Positions 45,444 through 55,801 of a stretch of 64,000 nucleotides of DNA are shown one piece after another. Where the stretch lies: contig VNKQ01000010.1 of the NCBI GenBank assembly GCA_016508695.1, positions 248,001 through 312,000 on the forward strand. The letters are read 5' to 3'. The position numbers and the translations under genes were made by a program. The notes beneath the pieces are model-generated. The model made no database searches. It was given only the letters and a program-made list of their open reading frames with translations, and was not told the origin of the DNA. How positions within the stretch are numbered: the first letter of the stretch is position 1; the number at the start of each line of letters is the position of its first letter. The stretch comes from Hyphodiscus hymeniophilus. Its lineage: Eukaryota; Ascomycota; Leotiomycetes; Helotiales; Hyphodiscaceae.

Positions 45444-47958
45444 ATGTCTCAAGAAACAACTCAAGATCTCACCCAGTCCCCGCTAAAAGACTTAATCGAG
45501 AATGTCTTCCACGAACCACAAGAAATGACAGAAGATGGTTCCGAGTGTATTGCTACACTGTGGTTTGAAGACGTCGTTGGAGGTGAGAAGCGCGGTCAGT
45601 GTAGACCCCAAGTCTCAAGTCCTATTTCGTTCCAGTCCTAATTTCTCCGTCAGAACTTGCTCTCTATCCAAACTTAGAGTTCATTGTGGGACGAGAATCA
45701 CGTCATGAGCCTCCAACCTACGGGAAGACTGTCTTAGAGTTTGCGATCTACGATGGAAGAGTCTCGAAGAGGCACTTTCGCATATACTCCATCATATACG
45801 AGCAAAAGAGTAACAGCAATACTCAATCTGATACCTTTCCGCCCTTGGTCTACTGCGAAGATCTGGAGTCCTCCAATGGGACATATGTCAATGAAGTTCT
45901 TATTGGAATGATTGGAACGGAGAAGACGGCTCATCTGCTCTGCGATGGGGATGTAATTTCTATTCGTCCAAGCTGGCAGTTCACATTTCATCAATCTAAT
46001 CACCAGATGGTTTTTCCTACTACTGCGCAGTCGAAAGATTTGGAGGTATTGTTGGCTTGGATTGGCTATCTTATTGAAATATGAACCTGACTGACACTTT
46101 TCAGCATTTCGTTGATCGCTATGTTGTTTCCGATCGGATACTTGGATCTGGCCAATTCGGAAACGTGTATCTCGCAAAGAAGCTTCCTACGAACAAGCAG
46201 ATCGCTTGCAAAATCATTGAACTGGACAACGCAATGCAGAGCGTCGCTGAAAGTCGTCCTGGTCGTTCTGGAACTGGAGCCTTACGGAGATCAGGTGTAG
46301 GTTCTGCCAAGCAGCACAGAAAGAGGGTTCTGCAAGAGATTGATATCCTCTCAAAGCTAAGCCATGTGAGTTCGAGCATCCTGTTCCCTCAACTCGATTC
46401 TGATATTCACAGCCAAACATCATAAACATTCAGAAAGCGTTCTGTTCGCTCCATGCATTGTACGTTCTTACCGTTTGTCGATCTTGCCTCAACTCATCTT
46501 CTGCAGATACATATTCACCGATCTTGCACCAGCAGGCGACCTCTACTCTTATGCTCAATCACATGGTGGACACCTGGATGACCATGATGCGCGGGTTGTT
46601 ACGAAGCAGATCACCCTCGCCTTAGATTACCTTCATTCTCAGGACGTCGTTCACCGTGATATCAAGCCAGAAAATGTCCTTGTCACATCTACAGATTTTG
46701 GTGGTCGGGTCATGCTGACAGACTTTGGCTTTGCAACGTACGCCACTATTTGCAATGGCAGAATGGGTAGAATGCACTCGAAAGTTGGCACCCTCGGCTT
46801 CGTTGCACCGTATGTACAACAGAGGTACGACTCGTTTTGACTTGGCTAACAGCATCAAGTGAGGTAGAATACGTCCAAAAAACGAATCTAGGATATACCA
46901 AAGCCGCAGATCTGTGGTCCTTGGGAGTATTGACTGCGTCTCTCCTAACCGGCGCGATGGACGTACCGCATGAGGAGCTGGAACAACTCAGTCAAGGTAT
47001 GTTTCCAGAAGAGATCTTTCCAAGGATTACTGATAATTTTACAATAGTTGCAATTGCAAACCGCTTTCTGGGAATTGAAGACAGTTATGCGCGACAAAAT
47101 TGGATTCAGATGCCACCTAGAGCTCTAAAATTCGTTCGCAAGCTCTTGGTCATTGACCCAGAAACTCGTATGAGTGCAGCAGAAGCCCTTCAGCATTCCT
47201 GGTATACCGACCCTGTGAGAGAAGCGCAAGCGTTGGATGAGGGTCTTCAACGGATCAATCGTTTCTGGGAGAAGCGTCTAATACCCAGTGACGAAGTTCT
47301 TGAAGTAAGCCCCTCGGGCACTGCAATCCCACTTGCTGGTTTCCTTTTTCTCTCCGAAATCTGAGACGAATGATGCTGATTCCCTTTGCAGGCCCTTCCG
47401 GGCGTGGTTTTGTCCTCATCGACTGTTGCAGAAGCCCCAGGCCCAAAACGTCGAAGAAAATTACCCGATGCCACATCGTCGCCTTACTTTGGGCTAGATC
47501 GGCACTTGACTCAGAAAGTTCCTTCTAGTAGAAACCGGCTTCTTGAGGATCTGAATGAATCGGGATCTCAATTCCTCACATTCCCAGAAGCCCGGCCGCC
47601 GAAGGTGGTTGCGAATATTAGTGCCCAGATCAGAGGTACCGTTAGGGTAGTCTCCGCAGAGGGTACAGATCTTTTCAGAATGTCCCCTAGGGAGGTTGTA
47701 TCGGGACCTGGGGGCGGCATTGACGTCAATCGTTTAGGATCGGCCTCGACAGTTGACTTGTCCGATACGAGCGCCGAAAATGATGACCTCGACTCGATGA
47801 ACTACACCCTTAGCAACGAGAAGCAAGTAGGCTCCAGACTGAGCGCCCCAGCTCGCCAGCTATCTGGTGCGGCGAAGCTCAGTAGCTTAGAAGGTGTTTC
47901 GAGGGATAAGCGTTGCAAGATTTCCGGCGCAGAACCGAGGAATTCAGAGACTATCTAA
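45444..47958 (+). CDS. mek1: FHA-domain Ser/Thr kinase, Mek1/Chk2 type
   Basis: Checkpoint kinase family; Mek1 acts in meiosis to direct recombination to the homologue. Eight exons: 45444-45594, 45654-46045, 46105-46365, 46413-46459, 46507-46809, 46860-46996, 47048-47304 and 47392-47958, together 704 codons. An FHA domain comes first ([32 protein letters not shown]), then the kinase with Gly loop [15 protein letters not shown], Lys in ACKIIEL, catalytic [12 protein letters not shown] in [11 protein letters not shown]-like APEVEY and DLWSLGVL. The C-terminal 190 residues are disordered and Ser-rich. A 51-nt intron (46997-47047) is a multiple of three without a stop, so its retention would insert 17 residues; removing it gives the family sequence [12 protein letters not shown]. 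The first intron uses GTCAGT. Confidence 0.88.
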
Positions 47959-48584
47959 GAAGAGGCTCCCCGGTCTGCGGGGGCAATGAGGAAGACGGTC
48001 GGACGAACGTGGTTGTGAAGTGGATGAGTGTGGTCTCAAGTCATGCACATACACGATCGGCGGGGCATATGGCTCCTTCGCCTTTCGCTTTCATACACAT
48101 CGATCACGAAGATACCCGTTTGCATTTGCCAACTGTAATATAGCCACTTGCTTAACGTTGAATCTTCAAGTTGATACGACGAGAGCAGTTAGAACGGTCA
48201 GTTCTCACTCTATGAGCGCTTTGTGACATGAGCAGCTCTCTTTGTTGTATTAACGTGACACGACCAAAATTGCGGCGGAGAATGTCCAACAGTAGCACCC
48301 AGTGATGTGTCAACAGGCGCTATCTTGTGGTTCTGGACAATCCTAAGTTTAACAGTGACTTCCGTCTTTGATTATTTCCAAGCACAACTCTGACTTCGGA
48401 ACCTTATAACCTTGAATAAAGTGTGGGCTGGGTGATGAAAGGAGGCGAATTGCTTGTCTCTCGAACGGAGGTGTACAGAGTGAAATGGTTGTTGTACATT
48501 TTCGTCTAACTCCACCTCTTCCAGCGGGGGGCTGAGCTTCATCATACATATTCTGCATCCCAAAATCTACAGAAAACCTGAATT
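47959..48584. other. Intergenic between convergent genes
   Basis: About 630 bases of 3' flank between the kinase gene and PET127. Nothing else supported. Confidence 0.4.
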
Positions 48585-51500
48585 CTATGCCTTGTCATCC
48601 ACACCCGGCTTGTTGTGCCCATCTTCCTTCCCAGCCCAAGCCGATTGGTCAGCCTTCGGCTTGCTAGAATGCAGAACCTCTAATGGCCGTTTCTTATCCA
48701 TCTTATTTTGCTCTTCCCTCCACTTCTTACCCTTCTCGTTCAGGTCCAATAGATTCTGCACGAATCGCTTGTTCCACCCGTCATTGTCTTTTTTGACTTT
48801 GTTCAATGTCTTCGCGCGACGAGTTTTGCATGCTTGGTAGAGTGTTCCAGCACGATGCGGTGCCACGTCCTCCAGGGCATACTCAATTGTCCACTGGTCT
48901 TGCGAACAGATTTCATCAGGGCGCAGGACGTATTTGCCGTTGACTTTGTTTCGAATTGTGAGTGTCATGGCGAGGATGTCCTTTTCTTTTAGAATGCTGG
49001 GTTGGTCTGGGAAAGTGCCTTCTGTCTCATTTGATGCTAGTCGGTCCGCGTCTGCCACAGGGTCAGCATCTGCTGGAGCGGGTGCATGAGTGTCGATGTC
49101 TTGGCTATCGCTTCTCAACGCTTCGTCGCTGGGGGCGAGGCCCTTATTTTCGACAACATCAGGCTGGTGGCTGGCGGCGTCTGTCTCGGTCTCACTGATA
49201 CTGTCGAGGAACTCCACAGATTCGGGCGGTCCAGCGGGGGCATCCAATGATTTGCTTTCGGATCCCTCGGTGACGTTGTCCGTGAGTTCTTCCGCAAGAG
49301 GATCAGCGGGTGTCTCTTCAACCAAGATGCCTTCGCCATTGGTCTGTTCTGGATTCTCCGATTCCCGAGTGAAATCACTGGTAGGTGCTTCATCGACCAA
49401 GAGATCTTTATCTTCGGCATGTCCAAGGGTCTCAGATTCCTCCGCAGGGTCGAGTTCTTCCAGCTCCTCTTCTCCGCTCTCCTCGTCAGGTTCTTCCTCG
49501 TCCTCTGCGTTCTGCTCATCTTCTTCATTTCTGGGATCCTCTCCGTCCTCTTCTTCAAGATCTTCTTCACCTTCTTCCAAATCATCGCCCTCAGAATCCG
49601 CGCTGACGCCTTCGATCCCATCCTCCTCCGAGATTACATCCTCGCTTGAGCCCATTTCTTCTTCCTCTTCTACCTCATTGAAAGCTGACGATTCTAAAAG
49701 GTCATTGATGAGTCTTTCTTTCTCTTCCGCCGGAATATCCTCTGAGCCAAAGATGTTACTCTCATCAATCATGCTCTCTGCGAGGCTTCTTGCCTCTTCA
49801 AGATCTAGCTCATCCTTCTCCATGGTCTTTTCAACCTGTGCTCGCATGTTGTCCCACTCAGCAGCCCTCTTATCCTCTTCCGACATCTCTTCCGTGTCTT
49901 CGCCGCTTACACCCAGAACTCTGTTTTCGAACTCTTCAATGACGGCCTTATTGGACTCTTGAATCCCCTTGATCTCCTCGTCTTCCATAGGTTCTGCGAA
50001 AATATACATGAATGGGGTTTCCGTGTTTCTGGTCTCAAAGTGCAAGCGAAGCGACTTTTCGGGGTATTTAGCCGAAGCTTTATCCAGAACTTTGTTCAGT
50101 AATTCCACACTCAGCTTAAATTCCGCGTCTCCAATTGTAGTATCCTCCGTCCCATGTAAGGCGAGATCCATCTCCGGCTGACTGATATATTGGAAGCCAA
50201 ATATGCGTTGAGTATTGTGGTATGCGACAAATATTCCGTCCATGCGACCCATACGGACTTGCAAAGAGTACTTCAAAAAAGCGGCTCTAATCAGGTCGTA
50301 ATACTCTCTTTCGAATGACTCATACGCTCCATATCGTCCTCGAATCTCGTAATGCTTGCCTTCCTCATAATTTGCGACATCCATACGGATAGAAATAACA
50401 GCTCGAGTCTTGAGATCAAACATCCCAGTGCCTGGCAGGCGGGGATCGTGTGCATCGAGCTGGGACCTCATTAGGAAATCCCCCATTGTTGTATAATTGA
50501 ACGGCTCAGGAGCTTCACGTTCTTCCAGCGGAATCTGGTCAGAGTTCTCTTTCCGATATTTTTCAAAGTCCTCCGTTGGTAAGGTAAGAAGCTTTTCCAT
50601 TGACTTCCCGAGGCTAGCCAGTATGTTTGCAGAATCAAACTGCTTATCCGCGTCAATGGCATAGACTCCATCCTTCCATCTCAGGAAGACTGCGGATGGG
50701 CCGCGCTGCAAACCCGTGAAGTTCTGATTCTCAGCAGGAAAGTCCTGTGAGAGTAGTGCCGTGTTGATGGGTCGCCATTGGGACAAAAGGAAATGGAAAT
50801 GTGCTAAAGCAGCTGTCATACTGGATGTCGATCCGGTGTATTTCTTCCCTTCCTCCTTGGCAACAGAAAGAAGGACATCGTCTCGAGACGAAGTGATATA
50901 TTTCTTTAAAGCAGTGAAATCAAATTCCTCAACTGGCATGATCGTTTGCAGATAGGGATCAAAATTGAAGACGCGAGATCTGGGATCTTGCAGATGATAC
51001 ACACCGGGGTTGAATAGTACTCTGTCAAGTCCGTATGCTAAATTTGGCACTGGGGGCTGTTTTATGTCGATTGGTGTCAAAACTAAATCCGCAGCATCCA
51101 GAGTCTTGATCTCAAACCCCGCCTTTCCAACTAGAGGGCCAGTCGGGATAGCTTTGCCTTGCACTTTTCCGATCGGAGCCCGGGTGGAGCGGCGAGGTAG
51201 AGCTCGAGTGAGAATAGTTCGCCTACGTGTTGTTCTCCCAGCAGTTGCCTGTGTTTTTCTAGATGCCTCGAGTGCTTCTTTGAGACTTTGAGTCACCATC
51301 GGAGGGGTTGGAGATACAGGCGTCTTGGGAAAGACTGCTCGAATATTTGGCTTCATTCGAACAAGCTTCTCTCGGGTGATTGGGTTCAAAATAAGAGGTC
51401 GCTTGTTGCTTCTCACCCTTGAACTTTCGTTTATGAGCTTAGAAAGGGTACGCTTAGCTGCTCTCGCGCCATCGCTTTTGGGCGATATGCCTTCCTCGAT

Positions 51501-52292
51501 GATCTTGACAAGGGCCTCTGTGGTGTTATTTTCACCATGGAGTTGAGTTTGGCTACTTTTGGTTTTGCTCAACACAGCAGAGAGCTTTCTCTTGGCTTCG
51601 AGAAGTACCGCATCAACCCTTTGACGCTGAGCCGCGGTCAATTGTCTGGTCTTCGACCTCTTACTTGGTCCAGGAGGTTTCTCTGCCAGCTTGGCTGCAA
51701 CATTCTGAGCTGTGGTTTCTTTGGTCGTTGAAGCTCCCTTTTTTACGAGCTTTGAAGATTTCTTCGGCCTCTCAGACATGGCTGGTTCCTGCTCTGTGAC
51801 TTGAGATGTATTTGTAACCTCTGTCGCTTTCTCTCCTTTGACCGTGGATGTTCTGTTGCGTTTGGCTACCTTCTCTCCAACACCCGTTTGCTGCCTAGGT
51901 TTCGCAGACACAATGGTTTCTTCAGCTTCTGTAACGGGGTTCGCCTTCTTCGATTTCGGTTTCGGCTTTGGTTTCTGCGATTTCGCATCCTTGGAAGCAG
52001 CCTCTTCCGCAGCCAACGACTCTTTCAGAAGGATTAATGCATCACCCGAATCCGAGATTCGCCGTACCGGGCGACCGCGCCGCCGCACCGCTCGCGAACG
52101 GGTCCTTACGCTGGACGTGGCATTGCTGCTGTGCTTCTTGTCGGCTTCACGATAAACTGAGGAGGTAGAAAAAGACGTTCGGTTGGAATGCGCAGGTGGA
52201 GGATCAGGATGTGGTAATAAGTGGGCTAAACATGATGTGCAGATATACGTTGGTCTGATCTTCGTACTTCCGCGTGTTATTGACAGGAACAT
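48585..52292 (-). CDS. PET127: Pet127-like mitochondrial RNA-processing protein
   Basis: Pet127 is a membrane-bound mitochondrial protein that promotes 5' processing and degradation of mitochondrial RNA together with the Dss1/Suv3 exonuclease. One exon of 1235 codons from ATG 52292 (MFLSITRGSTKIRPTYIC), which opens an Arg/Ser-rich mitochondrial presequence (TSFSTSSVYREA). Residues about 50-400 are Lys/Arg/Ser/Thr-rich and disordered. The Pet127 domain follows (LAYGLDRVLFNPGVYHLQDPR, GSTSSMTAALAHFHFLLSQW, FNYTTMGDFLMRSQLDAHDPRLPGTG, IRMDVANYEEG). Residues about 800-1100 are an exceptionally acidic Glu/Asp/Ser stretch inserted before the final part (MTLTIRNKVNGKYVLRPDEI and a basic helix). It is longer than yeast Pet127 (about 800 residues), mostly through the two disordered regions. 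Confidence 0.9.
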   Translation of the reverse strand: MFLSITRGSTKIRPTYICTSCLAHLLPHPDPPPAHSNRTSFSTSSVYREADKKHSSNATSSVRTRSRAVRRRGRPVRRISDSGDALILLKESLAAEEAASKDAKSQKPKPKPKSKKANPVTEAEETIVSAKPRQQTGVGEKVAKRNRTSTVKGEKATEVTNTSQVTEQEPAMSERPKKSSKLVKKGASTTKETTAQNVAAKLAEKPPGPSKRSKTRQLTAAQRQRVDAVLLEAKRKLSAVLSKTKSSQTQLHGENNTTEALVKIIEEGISPKSDGARAAKRTLSKLINESSRVRSNKRPLILNPITREKLVRMKPNIRAVFPKTPVSPTPPMVTQSLKEALEASRKTQATAGRTTRRRTILTRALPRRSTRAPIGKVQGKAIPTGPLVGKAGFEIKTLDAADLVLTPIDIKQPPVPNLAYGLDRVLFNPGVYHLQDPRSRVFNFDPYLQTIMPVEEFDFTALKKYITSSRDDVLLSVAKEEGKKYTGSTSSMTAALAHFHFLLSQWRPINTALLSQDFPAENQNFTGLQRGPSAVFLRWKDGVYAIDADKQFDSANILASLGKSMEKLLTLPTEDFEKYRKENSDQIPLEEREAPEPFNYTTMGDFLMRSQLDAHDPRLPGTGMFDLKTRAVISIRMDVANYEEGKHYEIRGRYGAYESFEREYYDLIRAAFLKYSLQVRMGRMDGIFVAYHNTQRIFGFQYISQPEMDLALHGTEDTTIGDAEFKLSVELLNKVLDKASAKYPEKSLRLHFETRNTETPFMYIFAEPMEDEEIKGIQESNKAVIEEFENRVLGVSGEDTEEMSEEDKRAAEWDNMRAQVEKTMEKDELDLEEARSLAESMIDESNIFGSEDIPAEEKERLINDLLESSAFNEVEEEEEMGSSEDVISEEDGIEGVSADSEGDDLEEGEEDLEEEDGEDPRNEEDEQNAEDEEEPDEESGEEELEELDPAEESETLGHAEDKDLLVDEAPTSDFTRESENPEQTNGEGILVEETPADPLAEELTDNVTEGSESKSLDAPAGPPESVEFLDSISETETDAASHQPDVVENKGLAPSDEALRSDSQDIDTHAPAPADADPVADADRLASNETEGTFPDQPSILKEKDILAMTLTIRNKVNGKYVLRPDEICSQDQWTIEYALEDVAPHRAGTLYQACKTRRAKTLNKVKKDNDGWNKRFVQNLLDLNEKGKKWREEQNKMDKKRPLEVLHSSKPKADQSAWAGKEDGHNKPGVDDKA

Positions 52293-52750
52293 TGAGATAA
52301 TTGATGCCGGTCGTTTCAATACATTTTATATAGAGCTGTTCAACTTTTTTCTGGAGATGTATTTAGCGCGACTGTCTCGACAAGGATTCTCGGACGCTGC
52401 CGGGCAAAAAATACTCCGATACTTCAGCAGGGGTGAGTTATCCAAGCCGCGAGCGACATACGTTCCCATTGTTGTTATCGAAATGGGAATATTGTTGTAT
52501 TTATACACTGTCTTTCGATTGCTATTTGTGTTTTTGACTGGTGTTAAGCGAATAGCTCTTGAGCAAGTCTCTAATATTATATCCCTGTAAAGAGAGATCG
52601 AAAAGCAAATGGGTATCGTTTGCGCCGAACCACATGCCAATAACTCCCAAATCCTCGGCAATGCTATGCTACAATATCTCCAGCTTACCTACCATTTACG
52701 CCCCTTTACAAAGTCCAACATAAATCCCCAGGCAAGCGAAATGTACGCTC

Positions 52751-55434
52751 TCAATCCGGCATCGCGATTTGGGCCATTTCCTTCGCCTGCTCAAATGCCC
52801 TAGCAGCCTCTTCCTTTTTCCCATTCACATCAAAGTATTGTGCAAGCATACCCTCTGCCACACTCCTCCAGAGAGTATTCCCACTTTTCTTCGCTTGAAC
52901 AGCTGCTGCCATTGCGCTCTTTTCAGCTTGATCGCCAACCACGTTGGCAAAAAACTTGCTGCACATAACATTCAATGTGATGCAGAGAAACTGAGTGTTT
53001 GCGGTGGCCTGAGCTCCCGATAATGCATTTCCCAAGTCTTTCTTGATTTTCCACAGTGGTGCAGGAGGATTGACTTTGACTGTTGCCAGAACCAAATAAA
53101 ACGCTGTTCGAATGTCTCTATTCGAGTGGCGCGTACAATTAGCCTCGATTTTGGTCACAAGCTTTGTGTTGACGTCGGGGTCTTGTCGATCTACATGTTG
53201 GAGGATCCATAGGGCGTTGAGACCGGCCAGAAGGGAGAGGTCGCGCATAAATTGACCCGCTGAACTCAAATCGGAGCTTTCAAAATACGATACGTCGAGT
53301 TTAGGATCTTGGAAAATCTCCAGGGCAACATCCAAGTCACCAACACCCTGATGATATACGCCACCGAGGTATAAGGCAAGGATTTCCAATGGGCCCGCCA
53401 ATTTGATGCCGTTCTCATTTGCAGCTGCTCTCAAGTTGTCCAAATTTGTTTTCATACCAAGCCAATCAGCAACTGCGGCAGCACAAAATGCCATGGAGGA
53501 ATGGTAATAACACAACATCCGGCCACGCCACTGGATCTTGGAAACACAATCAGGTAGAAGGCCAGGCTGGGATCGGGACGAGCGAATGCTTTCTGTTTCT
53601 AACAGTCAATGGTTGAAAATGATGAGAATAGCATGAATTACCTTGCAAAGACATCAATCCTTGCTCGAAAAACTTTGAGGCTTTTTGATCGGCCGAATTC
53701 CTATGAATCAATACCATCCCGCAGAGTAGGTATCTAACCATATCAGTAAAAATTGAACAAACTGCACAATAATTGACTAACGTGATAGTGAAAGTATCCT
53801 TTTTGCTTAGGAAAGACATCATAAGATTATCGCGACCGTCGGCTCCAATTCCGAGAACCATCCTAGTGTCCGGACTGACAAACGCAGAGTTGTTCTTCGT
53901 CCGATTGATGGGAATGGCAAAGACATCATCGGTAGAGCTCCAAGTCGAATCTTTCACGGAACCGTCAAGAGTGGTTTGCATTTCCTTAATCTTGTCCAAC
54001 ATTACCTTCGGACTTCCCTGCCGGATGCTACATACAACATCGAGGATATGTGTCAATCCGGTAAGTTGTGGGATTTGAGCATCCACCTCGAATTGGTGTG
54101 TCCTCGCTGCAGCAATAGCTCTCTGAGCTTGTTCGATAGAGTCTGGCCCATTAGATTTCAAGTGTGCCATCGCTTCCATAAGAGACGCTGCTATGTATAC
54201 GGCAACATCCTTCTGCTGCCCAGAAAGCGTCCCTATTGCTCGCAAATGTTGAATCGCTGCATGTGTATCTGTTGGATTGTCTGAATCTAAACAATAAGAC
54301 ACTCGAAGAAATCGAAGGGCATATACCCATGAAAAGTGTTGATATCTGTTCCAGAAGTCAGTCAAGGCTACACATGTATCTGTGCAGCATACACTGTTGA
54401 GTTTGCAATATGTGCATCTAGAGCCTTAATGCCCGCTTTCGGACTCTTCTTGAATAAGAAACGGACCAGAAGATACTGCATTGCATACTTGATGTCGAAA
54501 TAATGATTCTGAGATTGACGTTAGACGCAATCAAGACGGAGATATCATATCATACCCTCTCGCAGAGCGCAATTCCTTTACTCAAGGCAGTTTCGGCCTC
54601 CATGGAATTTTCGGTCTCCTCATAAAGCACGCCAGCATATCGCAATCGAATACTGGCTTCTATCCTTGGTCCTAACTTGGCATTTTTCAAAGCAGTCTCT
54701 AAGCAACCCAGTCCTGTGGCGATCAACTTTTGGTATGCATCGAGTGTCTCTGGAAGCATTGAGCTAGCAACCGAAGGAGCAAGTTCATGTGCGGCATTGA
54801 AGTATTCTTCTGCGAGGGACATGAGAAGGTTTGGAATATCGATTTCAACGTCTGTCACTACTGGAGCCATTCTTACAGAGGTATTCGACGCAGTGCTCCG
54901 AGGAGCCTGAAATAACTGCTGAGGGGACATATATTGCGGTAGAGGCTGCGGATGCGTATGTTCAGGTTGGTGGAAGAGCTGGGCAGGACTGATATACTCT
55001 GGTTGTGGTTGAGACTGAGGGGCTTGGGTCTGAGTGGGGGCTTGAGATCGAGTCTGCTGAGCTTGGGCTTGATGGAGAGGTTGTGGTCGAGGTTGGGTAG
55101 GGATTTGAGGAGGAGGTTGTTGGCGAACGGGAGCGATATGCGGTGCATGAGTTGGAGTCTGTATGTGGCTGACGTTGACTGCAGGATATGAAGATATTCG
55201 ACTTTCAGAATGATAAGGCTGTGCGTAATGATTCCAGTATTCTCCTTGGCCTACATAGGCACTGCCAGGTGTTGGAGGCTGATACTGGGAGTGACCACCA
55301 TTGGCATCGCTGGGAGCTCTGGGACGCTGAACCTGGGGCGGATTATTGTAGCCATTCGTGTTAGGCGGATCATGACCAGGCCAGTAGCCATTCTGCAGCA
55401 TTGGCGGACCTCCTCCACGTCCTTGATATGCCAT
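52751..55434 (-). CDS. Cohesin loading factor Mau2/Scc4
   Basis: Partner of Scc2/NIPBL in loading cohesin on chromatin. ATG 55434 opens a Pro/Gln-rich disordered head of about 180 residues (repeated short motifs ending PQYMSPQQLF). Then come TPR-like helical repeats: LLMSLAEEYFNAAHELAP, RLRYAGVLYEETENSMEAETAL, then across introns HYFDIKYAMQYLLVRFLFKKSPKAG, WVYALRFLRVSYCLDSDN, YLLCGMVLIHRNSADQKAS and AFCAAAVADWLG, ending FDVNGKKEEAARAFEQAKEMAQIA. At least four introns are seen (near 54510, 54375, 53730 and 53580). The stop is TGA 52751-52753. Shares its upstream region with the divergent hydrolase gene. Confidence 0.92.
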
Positions 55435-55801
55435 GTTTGCTGCTTCGCGACGAGCTAACTATCCTGACAGGACGTCAAGAACGCCTCGACGGTTGCGACT
55501 TCTTGCAGATCCGATAACTAAGCAGCACCTGATCCGAGCTTTCCAGTGGGACAGACAGGGAGGCCGTAGGCCGAGGCAACACAAGAGATTGGATTCAACA
55601 AAGTCCTTTATTTTCTCGGAAGACCATATTTTCCCTCTCGAAATTAATACTGGACATTTCATACTTCCATCCTCTTCAAGCCTCATTCCCTTGCTCACCT
55701 CTTCACATTGGCGTATTTCTTCCGGGGAGGATGGGATAGAGAGTCAGTACAAGTTCCACGTGGAACGCTATTTCGAACGACAAAAGACCAAGCGAATCAG
55801 C
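55435..55801. promoter_or_regulatory. Shared upstream region of mau2 and the hydrolase gene
   Basis: Divergent intergenic stretch of 367 bases. The frame of the hydrolase stays open upstream of its ATG, but the family start (MEWLG) is at 55802, so this is leader and promoter. Confidence 0.45.

Noticed and set aside
49090..49962. 290-codon plus-strand open frame, Ser-rich
   Set aside because: Exact antisense of the Glu/Asp/Ser-rich part of PET127; GAA/GAG/TCN codons read as Ser/Leu runs on the other strand.
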